A DNA stretch of 64,000 nucleotides, from the NCBI GenBank assembly GCA_018827375.1, contig JAHJYW010000014.1, positions 1-64,000 on the forward strand, read 5' to 3'. The position numbers and the translations under genes are program-made. Shown here one piece after another: positions 18,587 to 28,022 of the stretch. The stretch is from Alphaproteobacteria bacterium (GTDB lineage Bacteria; Pseudomonadota; Alphaproteobacteria; Caulobacterales; Hyphomonadaceae). The notes beneath the pieces were generated by a model. It had not been told where the DNA came from. It searched no databases and saw nothing but the letters and a program-made list of their open reading frames with translations. The number at the start of each line of letters is the position of its first letter. Position 1 is the stretch's first letter.

Positions 18587-18702
18587 GGGAAGGCTCCAAG
18601 TATGTATCAGATGCATGTGAGGCCGAGTCTGGCCTGCCGAGGTCAAGGTTCAGTTAACAAAACCGGCCGTCTGATTAACAAATCGCCCGGAGAGGCACGT
18701 AA

Positions 18703-20067
18703 ATGCACAAGACTTTCACCGCCGAGGAGGCCAATGCGGCCGCCATCCACCTTTTCACGACATCCGGCTTCGAGAGCCTGAACGATGATCCTTTTGCTGG
18801 GGCACGCGCCCTGGGCAAGGGGCAGGGGTTTACCGGCGCGGCGGGGCAGGTGGTCTATCAGGCGGGGAATGATGGCAAGATCAGCCATGTGCTGGCGGGC
18901 ATCGGCAAGGGGCAGGACGCGCTGGCCGTGGCGGCCATCGCGGCGAAACTTCCCGAAGGCACCTATGCGATTGCCAGCGATGGCGGGATGGCGTTTGCCC
19001 ATATCGCGGCAGGCTGGGCCGATGGCGCCTACCGCTTTGACCGCTACCTCAAGGACAAGGCCAAGCCACCGCTTCTCGTCATGCCGGCGAGCGCGAATGC
19101 TGACGCCCTGTCGCGCGAAGCCGATGCCTGCGCCCTGCTGCGCGATCTCGTCAACACGCCTGCTGCCGACATGGGCCCGCAGGATGTCGAGGCGGCGATT
19201 GCCGACATGGCTGACCAGTTCGGCGCGACCCTGACAACGATCGTTGGCGATGACCTGCTGAAAGAGAACTACCCGCTGGTGCACGCCGTCGGGCGGGCCG
19301 CTGTTTACGCGCCGCGCTTCATGGAACTGGAATGGGGCGACCCGTCGCATCCGAGCCTGGCGCTGGTTGGCAAGGGCGTGACGTTTGACTCCGGTGGCCT
19401 CGACATCAAGCCGGGTAGCGGCATGCGGATCATGAAGAAGGACATGGGCGGGGCGGCGCATGTTATCGCGCTGTCGCAGCTGATCATGAGCGCGAACCTT
19501 CCGGTGCACCTGAAACTCTATGTGCCATCGGTCGAGAATGCCGTTGCCGGGGATGCCTTCCGGCCGGGTGATATCCTTGCCAGCCGCAAAGGCCTGACCG
19601 TGGAGATCGACAATACGGACGCCGAAGGGCGGCTGATCCTCGCCGATGCCCTAGCGCGGGCATGTGAGTTCAAGCCGGATGTACTGATCGATTTTGCGAC
19701 ACTAACCGGCGCCGCCCGCGTGGCGCTGGGCGCAGACCTGGCGCCGTTCTATACGGATGATGAAGATATGGCGGGCGCCATACAGGCGGGATCGGCGATG
19801 TCCGGCGACCCGGTCTGGCGGATGCCGCTGTGGGACCCTTACCTGGCTGACCTGAAAAGCCCGATTGCCGATCTCGTCAATTCAGGCGGCCGCTTTGCCG
19901 GCTCGATCACGGCTGCACTGTTCCTGAAACAGTTCGTCGACGCGCAGAGCTGGACGCATCTGGACGTTTGGGCCTGGCGGCTTGGCAAGTATGGTCGCCC
20001 GGAAGGCGCGGCGGCCTGCGGCCTGCGCGCTGTGTGGCAGATGCTTAAGGACCGTTATTCGGCCTGA
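18703..20067 (+). CDS. M17-family leucyl aminopeptidase
   Basis: A 454-residue cytosolic metallo-aminopeptidase. The C-terminal domain has VGKGVTFDSGGLDIKPGSGM and KKDMGGAA, with the metal-binding Lys/Asp residues. NTDAEGRLILADAL and the LTGAARVALG active-site loop follow. The N-terminal domain resembles the shorter proteobacterial M17 branch rather than PepA of 500 residues. It releases N-terminal amino acids from peptides. The start is ATG 18703 with GGAGAGG upstream. The 3' end overlaps by 13 bases the convergent TPR gene. Confidence 0.9.
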   Translation: MHKTFTAEEANAAAIHLFTTSGFESLNDDPFAGARALGKGQGFTGAAGQVVYQAGNDGKISHVLAGIGKGQDALAVAAIAAKLPEGTYAIASDGGMAFAHIAAGWADGAYRFDRYLKDKAKPPLLVMPASANADALSREADACALLRDLVNTPAADMGPQDVEAAIADMADQFGATLTTIVGDDLLKENYPLVHAVGRAAVYAPRFMELEWGDPSHPSLALVGKGVTFDSGGLDIKPGSGMRIMKKDMGGAAHVIALSQLIMSANLPVHLKLYVPSVENAVAGDAFRPGDILASRKGLTVEIDNTDAEGRLILADALARACEFKPDVLIDFATLTGAARVALGADLAPFYTDDEDMAGAIQAGSAMSGDPVWRMPLWDPYLADLKSPIADLVNSGGRFAGSITAALFLKQFVDAQSWTHLDVWAWRLGKYGRPEGAAACGLRAVWQMLKDRYSA

Positions 20068-20729
20068 GGTGGTATGATCCGGACTTCCGAGAGGCGGATC
20101 GCTTCACGGATGCGGCCGCGCAGGACCAGTGTGTCGATATTGTCCGGCTCGGCAGCCATCGCGGCCTTCACGTCGGCGAGGGCCGGCTCGAGGTCGTTCA
20201 TGTTGAGGCGGGCTTCGGCGCGTAGCTGGTGGGCCGCGGCAAGGCCGGGCAAGGCTTCAAGCGCCTTGTCGAGATCCTTGATGGCCTCAGGCCATTTTCC
20301 GAGCAGGATCTGGGCACTGGCGCGGTCGACGAGAAGATTGGGCTCGTTCGGCATGATCTTGAGCGCATTTGTCAGCGTTACAACAGCGGCTTCGGGGGCG
20401 CCGGCGACGAGCCAGGCATTACCGGCCTGCGTCAGGTAAAGCGCGCGTTGTTCCATCGTGCCGCCATCGGAGGCATTGGCCAGTTCTTCAAGCCGCGCTG
20501 CACCTTCATCCTCCTGGCCGAGGGCGATCAGGGCGAGTGCGACACATTGGCGGGCGCCGGGGCGATTGCCTTCGAAGCTCCAGGCGAGTGCGTCTTCATA
20601 GGCCTCTTCTGCATCGACATCGATGCGGGCGATACAGGCGTCGAGGCGTGTGGCTTCACGGGCGGCGATATCGGCGCCGATATTCTGCAGGAGGGCGACG
20701 GAGATCGCCGCGGCAGCAAGGATAGACAT
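20055..20729 (-). CDS. TPR-repeat protein, secreted or membrane-anchored
   Basis: A 224-residue protein with a hydrophobic N-terminus (MSILAAAAISVALLQNIGADIAA). It then has about four TPR-like units, the clearest being PNEPNLLVDRASAQILLGKWPEAIKDLDKALEALPG and LAAAHQLRAEARLNMNDLEPALADVKAAMA. Two Cys lie in the first 70 residues. TPRs mediate protein contacts, and no partner can be named. It is divergent from the NAD-dependent epimerase-like gene and convergent with the aminopeptidase. Confidence 0.75.
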   Translation of the reverse strand: MSILAAAAISVALLQNIGADIAAREATRLDACIARIDVDAEEAYEDALAWSFEGNRPGARQCVALALIALGQEDEGAARLEELANASDGGTMEQRALYLTQAGNAWLVAGAPEAAVVTLTNALKIMPNEPNLLVDRASAQILLGKWPEAIKDLDKALEALPGLAAAHQLRAEARLNMNDLEPALADVKAAMAAEPDNIDTLVLRGRIREAIRLSEVRIIPPQAE

Positions 20730-20790
20730 GGATAAGCAGCTCCGGGACCTGTAGTGTCGCCTATAGTCATGACTGGGAGGCCGAGCGCAA

Positions 20791-21639
20791 ATGACAGTTC
20801 CGACATCACTGCTTTTTGTCTTTGGACTGGGTTATTCGGCCCGGGCGCTGGGCGAGCGCCTTGTGGCGCGCGGCTGGGGCGTCAAGGGTACTTCCCGGTC
20901 CGTTCCGGGACCGTTGCGGGGGCGCGTTGAGGTGGTTCAGTGGGACGGGAAGGGGGACATTGCGCCGCCTGACGGGTCGCACTGGCTGGTCACACTGCCG
21001 CCGGATGCGGACGGCTGCCCGGCGGCGCGCGTTGCAGGACATCTCGCCGGAAAGGCGGCCTCGGTGACTTACCTTTCGACGACGGGTGTCTATGGCGACC
21101 TTGATGGCGGCTGGGCGATGGAGTGGAGCGCGGTCAACCCGGGCTCCGATCGCTCGAAAGCGCGGGTGGTGGCGGAAGGCCAGTGGCGCGAGGCGACGGG
21201 TGGCAAGGCGCGTATTGTACGGCTGCCGGGAATCTACGGGCCAGGGCGGTCCCCCTTTGAGAAGCTGCGCAACGGCACGGCGACGCGCGTGGTGAAGCCG
21301 GGGCAGGTGTTCAGCCGTGTCCATGTCGACGATATCGCGAGCGGACTGGAAGCGCTCATGCTGAGGCCTTCGCTGTCGGGCGTGTTCCACCTTTGCGACG
21401 ACCTTGCGGCGCCGCCGCAGGATGTGACGGCTTTTGCAGCCGGCCTACTGGGCGTGGAACCGCCGCCTGAAACGCTGCTGGACGAGACCGACATGAGCCG
21501 GATGGCGCGCAGCTTCTACGCAGAGTGCAAGCGCGTCTCGAACGCGCGGGCGAAGGCAGCACTTGGCTGGCGGCCGACCTATCCGTCGTACCGGGAGGGA
21601 CTGACGGCTGTGCTGGCGGCGGAAAGCGCCGGTTGCTGA
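20791..21639 (+). CDS. NAD(P)-dependent epimerase/dehydratase-like SDR protein (YeeZ-like)
   Basis: A 282-residue extended SDR-type protein. The Rossmann motif is FVFGLGYSARALGERL, with a Gly-rich loop of the GxGxxA form. Downstream segments YLSTTGVYGD, RLPGIYGPGRSPFEKLRNG and FSRVHVDDIASGLEALM follow the order of the epimerase family. The usual catalytic Tyr-x3-Lys is not obvious. This matches the YeeZ-like subgroup, whose substrate is unknown. No operon partner is visible, as both neighbours are on the other strand. Confidence 0.75.
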   Translation: MTVPTSLLFVFGLGYSARALGERLVARGWGVKGTSRSVPGPLRGRVEVVQWDGKGDIAPPDGSHWLVTLPPDADGCPAARVAGHLAGKAASVTYLSTTGVYGDLDGGWAMEWSAVNPGSDRSKARVVAEGQWREATGGKARIVRLPGIYGPGRSPFEKLRNGTATRVVKPGQVFSRVHVDDIASGLEALMLRPSLSGVFHLCDDLAAPPQDVTAFAAGLLGVEPPPETLLDETDMSRMARSFYAECKRVSNARAKAALGWRPTYPSYREGLTAVLAAESAGC

Positions 21640-21676
21640 TCGGAACCGCCGGCCCCGTGAGCAGACGGTTGACGGT

Positions 21677-23416
21677 TCAGGCGTTGACCACGATGGGGCG
21701 GAAGCCCGGCTGGACAACCGGTGTCCGGCGCTGATCGAACAGGCGTACCACACCCTTTCCTTCGCGCTTGGCTTCATAGAGGGCCGCGTCAGCGCGTGAG
21801 ATGCTTTCCCTGAAATCCACATGATCATCGATGAAGGCAACGCCGATGCTGGCGCCGACGGTCAGCAGTGTGCCCCGGTAGGCAATGGGGCGGTTGATGA
21901 CGGCAATGCACTGGTTGCCAAATTCCTGGATCTCGGCGCGTGCGTCCTGATTGGCATAGACGATCAGGAATTCATCGCCGCCGGTGCGGAATGGCTTGGC
22001 GCGGCCGGCGCCGACATTCTTCAGACGGCTTGCGATGACTTGCAGCACAAGGTCACCAGCTTCGTGGCCGTGCGTGTCATTTATGGCCTTGAAGCCGTCG
22101 AGGTCGATTGCAAGCACCGCTGTGCAGGCGGGCGTATTGCTGCGGGCGAGTGCGGCCAGCGTCGTGTCGAGGTCGCGCCGGTTGGACAGGCCGGTGAGCG
22201 GATCGGTTGCGGCACTGGCCTCGGCATCTTTGACGCGGTTACTGATCGCCCAGCTGAACTGGAAAACAGTGAAGCAGAGGCCCAGCGGCAGGACGTAATG
22301 GTTGACCTCGAAATAGGGCGTGATCTCGAACAGGCGGAGATAGAGCCAGACCGTGGCCATGATCAGCGGGGCCCAGCCGATCAGGACAGCCCCTGCGCCC
22401 GGCACGCCGCGGCGATGCAAGACCCACACGCCGGTCAGCACGACGATCGGGCCTATTCCTGAGCAGAGCATGTAGACGGCGCGCGACAGGTCGCTGGGGA
22501 AAAAGCCGCCAATGCTGCTGATGACGCACATGAAGACAAGCGCGTTCATCGCGATGAAAAAGGCCGGCCAGCGACGGCGAATATCCAGGAAGTTCGAGAT
22601 GAACACGGCGCCAAAGGCCGTGACAGCGCCCTGAAGGATATAGACAAGCGTTATCGTGCTCACGTTCGCTTGCGGCCAGAAAAGCGACTTGCCCATGCCG
22701 GTCGAGAAGATCACGTAGAGGATCGCCGTGACGCAGAACCAGAAATAGAGCCGATAGGCCACCGTGGTGGACTTGCGTGCGATTGACCAGGCGTAGGCGG
22801 TAAATGTGCAGGCAATCCCCATCAGAAGGGCGAGGAGGGCGACACTGCCCTGAAACCACGACTGGTAGTCGGCGCTTGTATGGAACCAGACCGGCATGAC
22901 CACCATCGGGCCACCGCTCGCACGCACATAGATCGTACGGGTTTGGCCGGCGGGAACATCAATCTCGAAGCTTGGGAACGGGGCGGGCAAGGCAATGCCT
23001 GAGCGGGCAACGCTGGCGCCAGCCGTACCCGACTGTATCCGACCCTTTTCATCGAGCAGGTAAATATCGGCGCGCTCTAGATAAGGAAAGCGCACGACCA
23101 GATCACCATGCACATCTGACGAAGTGGAATTGTACAATTGCGTCCGCATCCAGACATCGCCCTTGCGGCTGCTCGCCTGAATGACATCCGACTCGCTTTT
23201 GATGAAGGCAATATCGCTGGTCGGGCTGAGGATGTCCGCAAGCGTGATGGCGGCTGGTACGTTCTTGGCGACGCTGGCCTGACGGCTGATATTCATGCGC
23301 CCGTCGAGTTGGCCGAGGTCGACCGTCTGCGCATCAGACGGAAAGGACAGGGAGACCCATACCACAATGAGAAGGCTCAAGAATCGGCCTGCAAAATTAA
23401 GGAAGTTGGTCCGCAA
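21677..23416 (-). CDS. Diguanylate cyclase with 7TMR-DISM sensor
   Basis: A 579-residue membrane protein. Its signal peptide is followed by an extracellular beta-rich sensor domain (residues ~35-190), seven hydrophobic segments (~200-390), and a GGDEF domain. TDPLTGLSNRRDLD and GGDEFLIVY (near residue 480) are intact, so it should make c-di-GMP from two GTP. The RxxD inhibitory site expected five residues before GGDEF is absent (AGRAKPFRT precedes it). The start codon appears to be TTG at 23416. The DISM sensor domain often senses carbohydrate or other small ligands; the signal here is unknown. Confidence 0.88.
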   Translation of the reverse strand: MRTNFLNFAGRFLSLLIVVWVSLSFPSDAQTVDLGQLDGRMNISRQASVAKNVPAAITLADILSPTSDIAFIKSESDVIQASSRKGDVWMRTQLYNSTSSDVHGDLVVRFPYLERADIYLLDEKGRIQSGTAGASVARSGIALPAPFPSFEIDVPAGQTRTIYVRASGGPMVVMPVWFHTSADYQSWFQGSVALLALLMGIACTFTAYAWSIARKSTTVAYRLYFWFCVTAILYVIFSTGMGKSLFWPQANVSTITLVYILQGAVTAFGAVFISNFLDIRRRWPAFFIAMNALVFMCVISSIGGFFPSDLSRAVYMLCSGIGPIVVLTGVWVLHRRGVPGAGAVLIGWAPLIMATVWLYLRLFEITPYFEVNHYVLPLGLCFTVFQFSWAISNRVKDAEASAATDPLTGLSNRRDLDTTLAALARSNTPACTAVLAIDLDGFKAINDTHGHEAGDLVLQVIASRLKNVGAGRAKPFRTGGDEFLIVYANQDARAEIQEFGNQCIAVINRPIAYRGTLLTVGASIGVAFIDDHVDFRESISRADAALYEAKREGKGVVRLFDQRRTPVVQPGFRPIVVNA

Positions 23417-23523
23417 TGTCTGTCCGCCCCGAGTTTTAAACGACTGAGCGGGTGTATGACATTTAAAGCGGTATTTATGGTTAGGCGGGGCTCTCAGATT
23501 TGCCCTGTGGCGTATACAGATTT

Positions 23524-24081
23524 TTAAGGACGCGTTTTGTTCCCTGAATTAGCGGGTCCGCCCATGCCGCGGGGCTGCATCATGTCGCCGGACCGGGGGC
23601 GTACAGGTGCGTCTACAAGCAATTCGGCCCGGGTGAGGCGGCGGTCATGGTTCGTGTCGAGGGCAGCGAATTCACTGATCAGGCGGGCGCGAAACTCGTT
23701 TTCGCTGACCTGCCCGTCGAAATTGCTGTCGAAGGCGATACTGTTTGGCAGCGCGTCTGCATCGCCCAATGCGTAGACGGACCACTCGGCAAGTCCGAGG
23801 GCGGAGACGCCCGAATGGGCCGAAGCCTTGAATCCTGCCCAGTCGTGCCGGATGCCATTGTCGAGTTCGGCTTCGTCGATCACGTGGTCCTGGTTCATGT
23901 CCATGCCGGCAAAGAGGAGGCCTATGGGCCGGGCGATCTTGCCGTCCAGAGCGCGGCTGGCCTGGCCTTGCATCCCGCCACCCTGCTGCGGCGGCTGTCG
24001 GCCTGATGTGCAGGCCGTGGCAAGAAGGAGGGTGGCTAGGCAGATGCCTGCTCCCGCGCGGGTGGAGGGCGTGATTTTCAT
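23524..24081 (-). CDS. EF-hand lipoprotein
   Basis: A 185-residue predicted lipoprotein (lipobox around LLATAC). Three EF-hand-like calcium loops follow: DMNQDHVIDEAEL, DSNFDGQVSENEF and DTNHDRRLTRAEL. The first and third keep most Asp/Asn ligands. A Gly/Gln/Pro-rich linker lies between anchor and loops. The role is unknown, but it is likely a periplasmic or outer-membrane Ca2+-responsive protein. A TTG at 24099 is an alternative start; ATG 24081 gives the cleaner signal peptide. A second EF-hand protein lies at 37328-37939. Confidence 0.75.
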   Translation of the reverse strand: MKITPSTRAGAGICLATLLLATACTSGRQPPQQGGGMQGQASRALDGKIARPIGLLFAGMDMNQDHVIDEAELDNGIRHDWAGFKASAHSGVSALGLAEWSVYALGDADALPNSIAFDSNFDGQVSENEFRARLISEFAALDTNHDRRLTRAELLVDAPVRPRSGDMMQPRGMGGPANSGNKTRP

Positions 24082-24223
24082 TGTGAGGAGGACCTTCAAG
24101 CCTGAATCATGTCGAGTTTGAACGTATGGCCCTGCCTGCTTCCGTCGGTGGCTTACGCATTTGTAATTCCCAGCGTTATGGGTGTGCGGATCGATTGGGG
24201 GATCCCGCGAAGTCCATTTCGTG

Positions 24224-24238
24224 TTAAACGGGAGTTAC
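24224..24238 (+). promoter_or_regulatory. CtrA-like box upstream of the TPR lipoprotein gene
   Basis: TTAA (24224-24227), seven bases, TTAC (24235-24238). This is one mismatch from the TTAA-N7-TTAA CtrA consensus. It lies about 60 bp upstream of the start at 24298. Chance occurrence is possible. Confidence 0.3.
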
Positions 24239-24297
24239 CAACAGACAGGGCTTGTGACCGACTGGCTGGCAAGCCCCACGATAAGGGGACGCAAAAA

Positions 24298-26034
24298 ATG
24301 AGACACATTGTATTCGGCATGGCCGTCAGCGCCATGGCATTGACGGGCTGCAGCCATTTCAAGACGGCTGGGCATGACAAGGATGGTGCGGCGATGGCGC
24401 CGACGTCTGAACTGGTCGCCACACCGCCGGAAACCGAAAAGATGGATGTGGCCACAATGGCGGGCGCACCGTTATTTGAGGGCATGGGCGATTTCCACCG
24501 CGAGATATCCACTTCCAGTGCAGACGCGCAGAAATATTTCGATCAGGGCATGGTGCTGGCCTTTGGCTTCAATCAAGCCGAGAGCATCCGCTCGTTCAAG
24601 GCAGCGCAAAAACTCGATCCGGAGTGCGCCATGTGTTTCTGGGGTGAGGCGATGGCCACGGGCCCGAACATCAATGTCACCAGCAAGGGCAAGGCGGTGA
24701 TGTCCGATGCAGACCGCGTCTCGGCCTTTGCCGCAATCAACAAGGCGATTGAGCTGAAGGATACTGCCACGCCAGAAGAGCAAGCGCTGATCATGGCCAT
24801 GGCGGCGCGTTATAATGGCGACCCGTCGACCCCGCGCGAACCGCTGGACGTCGCCTATGCCGAGGCGATGGGAGACTATGTGCGGGATCACCCGGACGAT
24901 TATGATGCCGAGGCCATGTATGCCGAGGCGTGGATGAACACGATGCCGTGGGACTATTGGTCGGCTGATGGAGCGCCAAAGCCGGAGACGGTGAAAGTGA
25001 TCAGCGCATTGGAAGACATTATCGCCAATGCACCACAGCATCCGCTGGCGCTGCATCTTTATATCCACGCGGTGGAGGCCTCGGCCGATCCGGGGCGAGC
25101 GGAGGATGAGGCGGACCGGCTGGCGGGGCTCGTGCCTGGATCGGGCCATCTCGTGCACATGCCGGCCCATATCTACTGGCGCGTCGGGCGCTATGATGAT
25201 GCGGCCAAAGCGAACGTCACGGCGGCCAAGGTGGATGAGGACTACATCGCCCAATGTAATGCGCAGGGCTTCTATCCGGCGCTCTATTATCCGCACAATA
25301 TCCACTTCCTCTGGGCGGCAGCGAGCATGTCGGGCCAGCAGGAAATGGCCATTACGGCCGGTCAGAAAGTGGCTGACAATGTTCATATGGAGCAGATCGA
25401 GCAATTCCCGACGATCGAATTTTTCAAGACGATCCCGCTCCTTTCACTGGTCCAGTTCGGCCAGTGGGACACGATCCTCGCGACCGAGCAGCCGCCGGAG
25501 TCGCTCGATTACTCAAATGCGATCTGGCATTACGCACGCGGCGTTGCGGCGGCGCGGACGGGCAATGTTGACGCGGCCATTCAGGAGCGCGGCGGGATCG
25601 TCGCGCTGAAGGACAGCGTGCAGATCAGCTTCATGGATACGGCGGATTATCCGGCCAGTACGCTGATGACGATTGCGGACGAATTGCTGCAGGGCGAGAT
25701 TGCCAGCGCAGGCGGTAAGCATGATGACGCCGTTGCGCACTTCACGGCGGCCGTGGAAGCGCAGGACTCGCTGCCCTATATGGAGCCGCCCTTCTGGTAT
25801 TACCCGACGCGGCAATCGCTGGGCGAAGCGCTGATCGCGGCAGGCCGGTATGACAAGGCGGAGGCGGTCTACCGAAAAGATCTTGAAGAGTATCCGCACA
25901 ATGGCTGGTCAATGTCCGGGCTGATGAAGGCGCTGGAGAAGCAGGGCAAGACGGATGAGGCCGCCGCGATGAAGCCGATGTTCGACATTGTCTGGCGCAA
26001 GTCGAATGTGACGCTCGACGGTTCACGCATCTAG
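24298..26034 (+). CDS. Large TPR lipoprotein of unknown role
   Basis: A 578-residue predicted lipoprotein (signal MRHIVFGMAVSAMALTGC). TPR-like helical repeats run along most of its length, such as QKYFDQGMVLAFGFNQAESIRSFKAAQKLDPECAMCFWGEAMA and LHLYIHAVEASADPGRAEDEADRLA. A conserved acidic and aromatic patch (NTMPWDYWSADG) and PAHIYWRVGRYDDA are present. The open frame extends to 24109, but ATG 24298 follows AAGGGGA (24283-24289) and starts the signal peptide. The family is widespread in proteobacteria and uncharacterised. Confidence 0.8.
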   Translation: MRHIVFGMAVSAMALTGCSHFKTAGHDKDGAAMAPTSELVATPPETEKMDVATMAGAPLFEGMGDFHREISTSSADAQKYFDQGMVLAFGFNQAESIRSFKAAQKLDPECAMCFWGEAMATGPNINVTSKGKAVMSDADRVSAFAAINKAIELKDTATPEEQALIMAMAARYNGDPSTPREPLDVAYAEAMGDYVRDHPDDYDAEAMYAEAWMNTMPWDYWSADGAPKPETVKVISALEDIIANAPQHPLALHLYIHAVEASADPGRAEDEADRLAGLVPGSGHLVHMPAHIYWRVGRYDDAAKANVTAAKVDEDYIAQCNAQGFYPALYYPHNIHFLWAAASMSGQQEMAITAGQKVADNVHMEQIEQFPTIEFFKTIPLLSLVQFGQWDTILATEQPPESLDYSNAIWHYARGVAAARTGNVDAAIQERGGIVALKDSVQISFMDTADYPASTLMTIADELLQGEIASAGGKHDDAVAHFTAAVEAQDSLPYMEPPFWYYPTRQSLGEALIAAGRYDKAEAVYRKDLEEYPHNGWSMSGLMKALEKQGKTDEAAAMKPMFDIVWRKSNVTLDGSRI

Positions 26035-26786
26035 GCGAGGGTGCGGGTGATCTCGGTGCAAATGTCAAGCAGGCGGGCGATGTCCTGCTCGCGGCTGAGG
26101 CGGTGGTCGCCATCCTTGATCAGGGTGATGGTGAGGTCGCTGGCCGTCATTGCGTCGACGAGGCGGGCGGCGTGGGTCCATGGCACGTCGGCGTCTTCCA
26201 TGCCTTGCAGGATGCGGACGGGGCCCTCGAACGCGATGGGCTTGTCGAGGATCTGCCATTGGCGGCCATCCTTGATAAGGGCGCGGGTGATGACATAGGG
26301 CTCGTCATAATCTGACGGGCGGAGTGTCTGGCCGGTCTCCATGATTTCGGCCTGCGCCTCGGGCGAGAATTCGGGCCACATCAGCTTTTCGGTAAAGTCC
26401 GGCGCCGGGGCGATCAGGACGAGGCCTTTGACGCGCTCGGGCCGGGCGAGGGCGGAGAGCAGCGCCATCCATCCACCCATGCTGGAGCCGACGACGACCA
26501 GAGGGCCGTCTGTCTGCGCGTCGATGGCGCCGATGGCGTCAGCGCGCCACTGGCTGACCGTGCCGTCGGCGAAGGCGCCGTCGGACTGGCCATGACCGGA
26601 ATAATCGAAGGCGAGAAAGCCGTGGCCGGTCTGATTCGCCCACGCTTCGAGGCGCAGCACCTTGCTGCCGGTCATGTCGGACTTGAAGCCGCACATCCAG
26701 ACAAAGGTGAGATCGCCCGTGCTGGCGTTGCTGCGGCGAAAGGCGAGGCGGTGGCCACCGGGGCCGGTGAAATAGGACGTTGTCAT
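26031..26786 (-). CDS. Alpha/beta hydrolase
   Basis: A 251-residue serine hydrolase of the alpha/beta fold. The nucleophile elbow is VVGSSMGGWMA (Ser near residue 100). The oxyanion region is FVWMCGFKSDMTGSK and the Asp/His positions are GMEDADVPW and DGDHRLSR. The segment FLAFDYSGHGQSDG precedes the nucleophile as expected. The frame is open to 27086, but ATG 26786 has GGAGAGG upstream and gives the normal N-terminus. The ester, amide or thioester substrate is unknown. It is divergent from the GT4 gene. Confidence 0.85.
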   Translation of the reverse strand: MTTSYFTGPGGHRLAFRRSNASTGDLTFVWMCGFKSDMTGSKVLRLEAWANQTGHGFLAFDYSGHGQSDGAFADGTVSQWRADAIGAIDAQTDGPLVVVGSSMGGWMALLSALARPERVKGLVLIAPAPDFTEKLMWPEFSPEAQAEIMETGQTLRPSDYDEPYVITRALIKDGRQWQILDKPIAFEGPVRILQGMEDADVPWTHAARLVDAMTASDLTITLIKDGDHRLSREQDIARLLDICTEITRTLA

Positions 26787-26844
26787 TACCTCTCCGTTCC
26801 GCCATCTGTCTCCCCTGTCAAGCGAGCGAGGGACGAGAGCAGCT

Positions 26845-28005
26845 TTGGACGATTTTCCGGATCTCAGCGGCAAGACCATCCTCCAGGTGGCGCCCGAACT
26901 GTCGGCTGGCGGCGTCGAGCGCACCGTGCTGGAAGTGACAGAAGCGATTGTGGCGGCCGGTGGCCGGGCGCTGCTGGCGAGCAAGGGTGGGCGGCTGGAG
27001 GACGAGTTTGCGGCCCTTGGCGGCGAGCTGTTCCGGATGGATGCGAAATCGAAGAACCCGCTGGTGCTGAAAATGAACGAGGGCAAGCTGAAGAGCCTGA
27101 TCGCGCGCGAGGGCGTTAGCCTTGTGCATGCCCGTTCCCGCGCGCCGGCCTGGAGTGCGTATTGGGCGGCGCAGGCGGCGGGCCTGCCGTTTGTGACGAC
27201 CTATCATGGCGCCTATTCGGGCACGAGCGGCCTGAAGCGGCGCTATAATTCCGTGATGGCGAAGGGCGATCTCGTGATTGCCAATTCCAACTGGATCGCG
27301 GCGCATGTGCACGATGTGCACGGGCTGGATGCCGACAAGATCGTGACCATCCCGCGCGGCGTGGACCTTGGCCAGTTTGATCCGGTTGCCGTGTCCCCTT
27401 CGCGGATCGAGGCTGTGCGCGGGCGGTGGGGCATTGCGGGCGACAAGCGCGTGACTTTGTTCCTGCCGGGGCGCCTGACCGAGTGGAAGGGCCAGCTAGT
27501 CGCGATCGAAGCGCTGGGCCTGATGTCGGTGGACGAGCTGAGAAAGCTGGTATTGGTGCTGGCCGGCGATCCGCAGGGCAGGGCGAGCTATGTGACCCGG
27601 CTGGAGGATGCGATCCTGGAGCACAGGCTGGGAGGCACGGTTCTGCTGGCCGAGCACGAGCGCGACATGCCGGCAGCGTGCCTTGCATCGGATATCGTGA
27701 TGACACCGTCAATCCGGCCGGAAGCCTTCGGGCGGGTGGCCGCCGAGGCCTCGGCAATGGGGCGCCCGGTGATCGTGGCAGACCATGGCGGCGGGCGCGA
27801 GACGGTGATCGAGGGCGAGACCGGCGCGCGTGTGGAACCGGGCAATCCGGCGGCGCTGGCGGGGGCTATAAGGGCCTTGCTGGACGTCGGACCAAGTGCC
27901 CGCGCAGGCATGGGCAAGGCCGGTCAGGCGCACGTTCGGTCGCATTTCTCCAAGCGGGGGCTTCAGGCCGCGACGCTTAATGTCTATAAGCGGTTGTTGG
28001 AGTAG
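26845..28005 (+). CDS. Glycosyltransferase family 4
   Basis: A 386-residue GT-B fold enzyme. The N-terminal domain has LQVAPELSAGGVERTVLEV. The C-terminal GT4 motif RPEAFGRVAAEASAMGRPVIVADHGGGRETV contains the Glu-x7-Glu pair that binds the sugar nucleotide. It begins with TTG at 26845 after GGACGAGAG. The next gene is a family 9 heptosyltransferase-like gene 17 bp away, so both likely act in lipopolysaccharide core or related glycan assembly at the cytoplasmic face. The donor sugar is not deducible. Confidence 0.87.
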   Translation: MDDFPDLSGKTILQVAPELSAGGVERTVLEVTEAIVAAGGRALLASKGGRLEDEFAALGGELFRMDAKSKNPLVLKMNEGKLKSLIAREGVSLVHARSRAPAWSAYWAAQAAGLPFVTTYHGAYSGTSGLKRRYNSVMAKGDLVIANSNWIAAHVHDVHGLDADKIVTIPRGVDLGQFDPVAVSPSRIEAVRGRWGIAGDKRVTLFLPGRLTEWKGQLVAIEALGLMSVDELRKLVLVLAGDPQGRASYVTRLEDAILEHRLGGTVLLAEHERDMPAACLASDIVMTPSIRPEAFGRVAAEASAMGRPVIVADHGGGRETVIEGETGARVEPGNPAALAGAIRALLDVGPSARAGMGKAGQAHVRSHFSKRGLQAATLNVYKRLLE

Positions 28006-28022
28006 GGATTTATACCGCAGAC

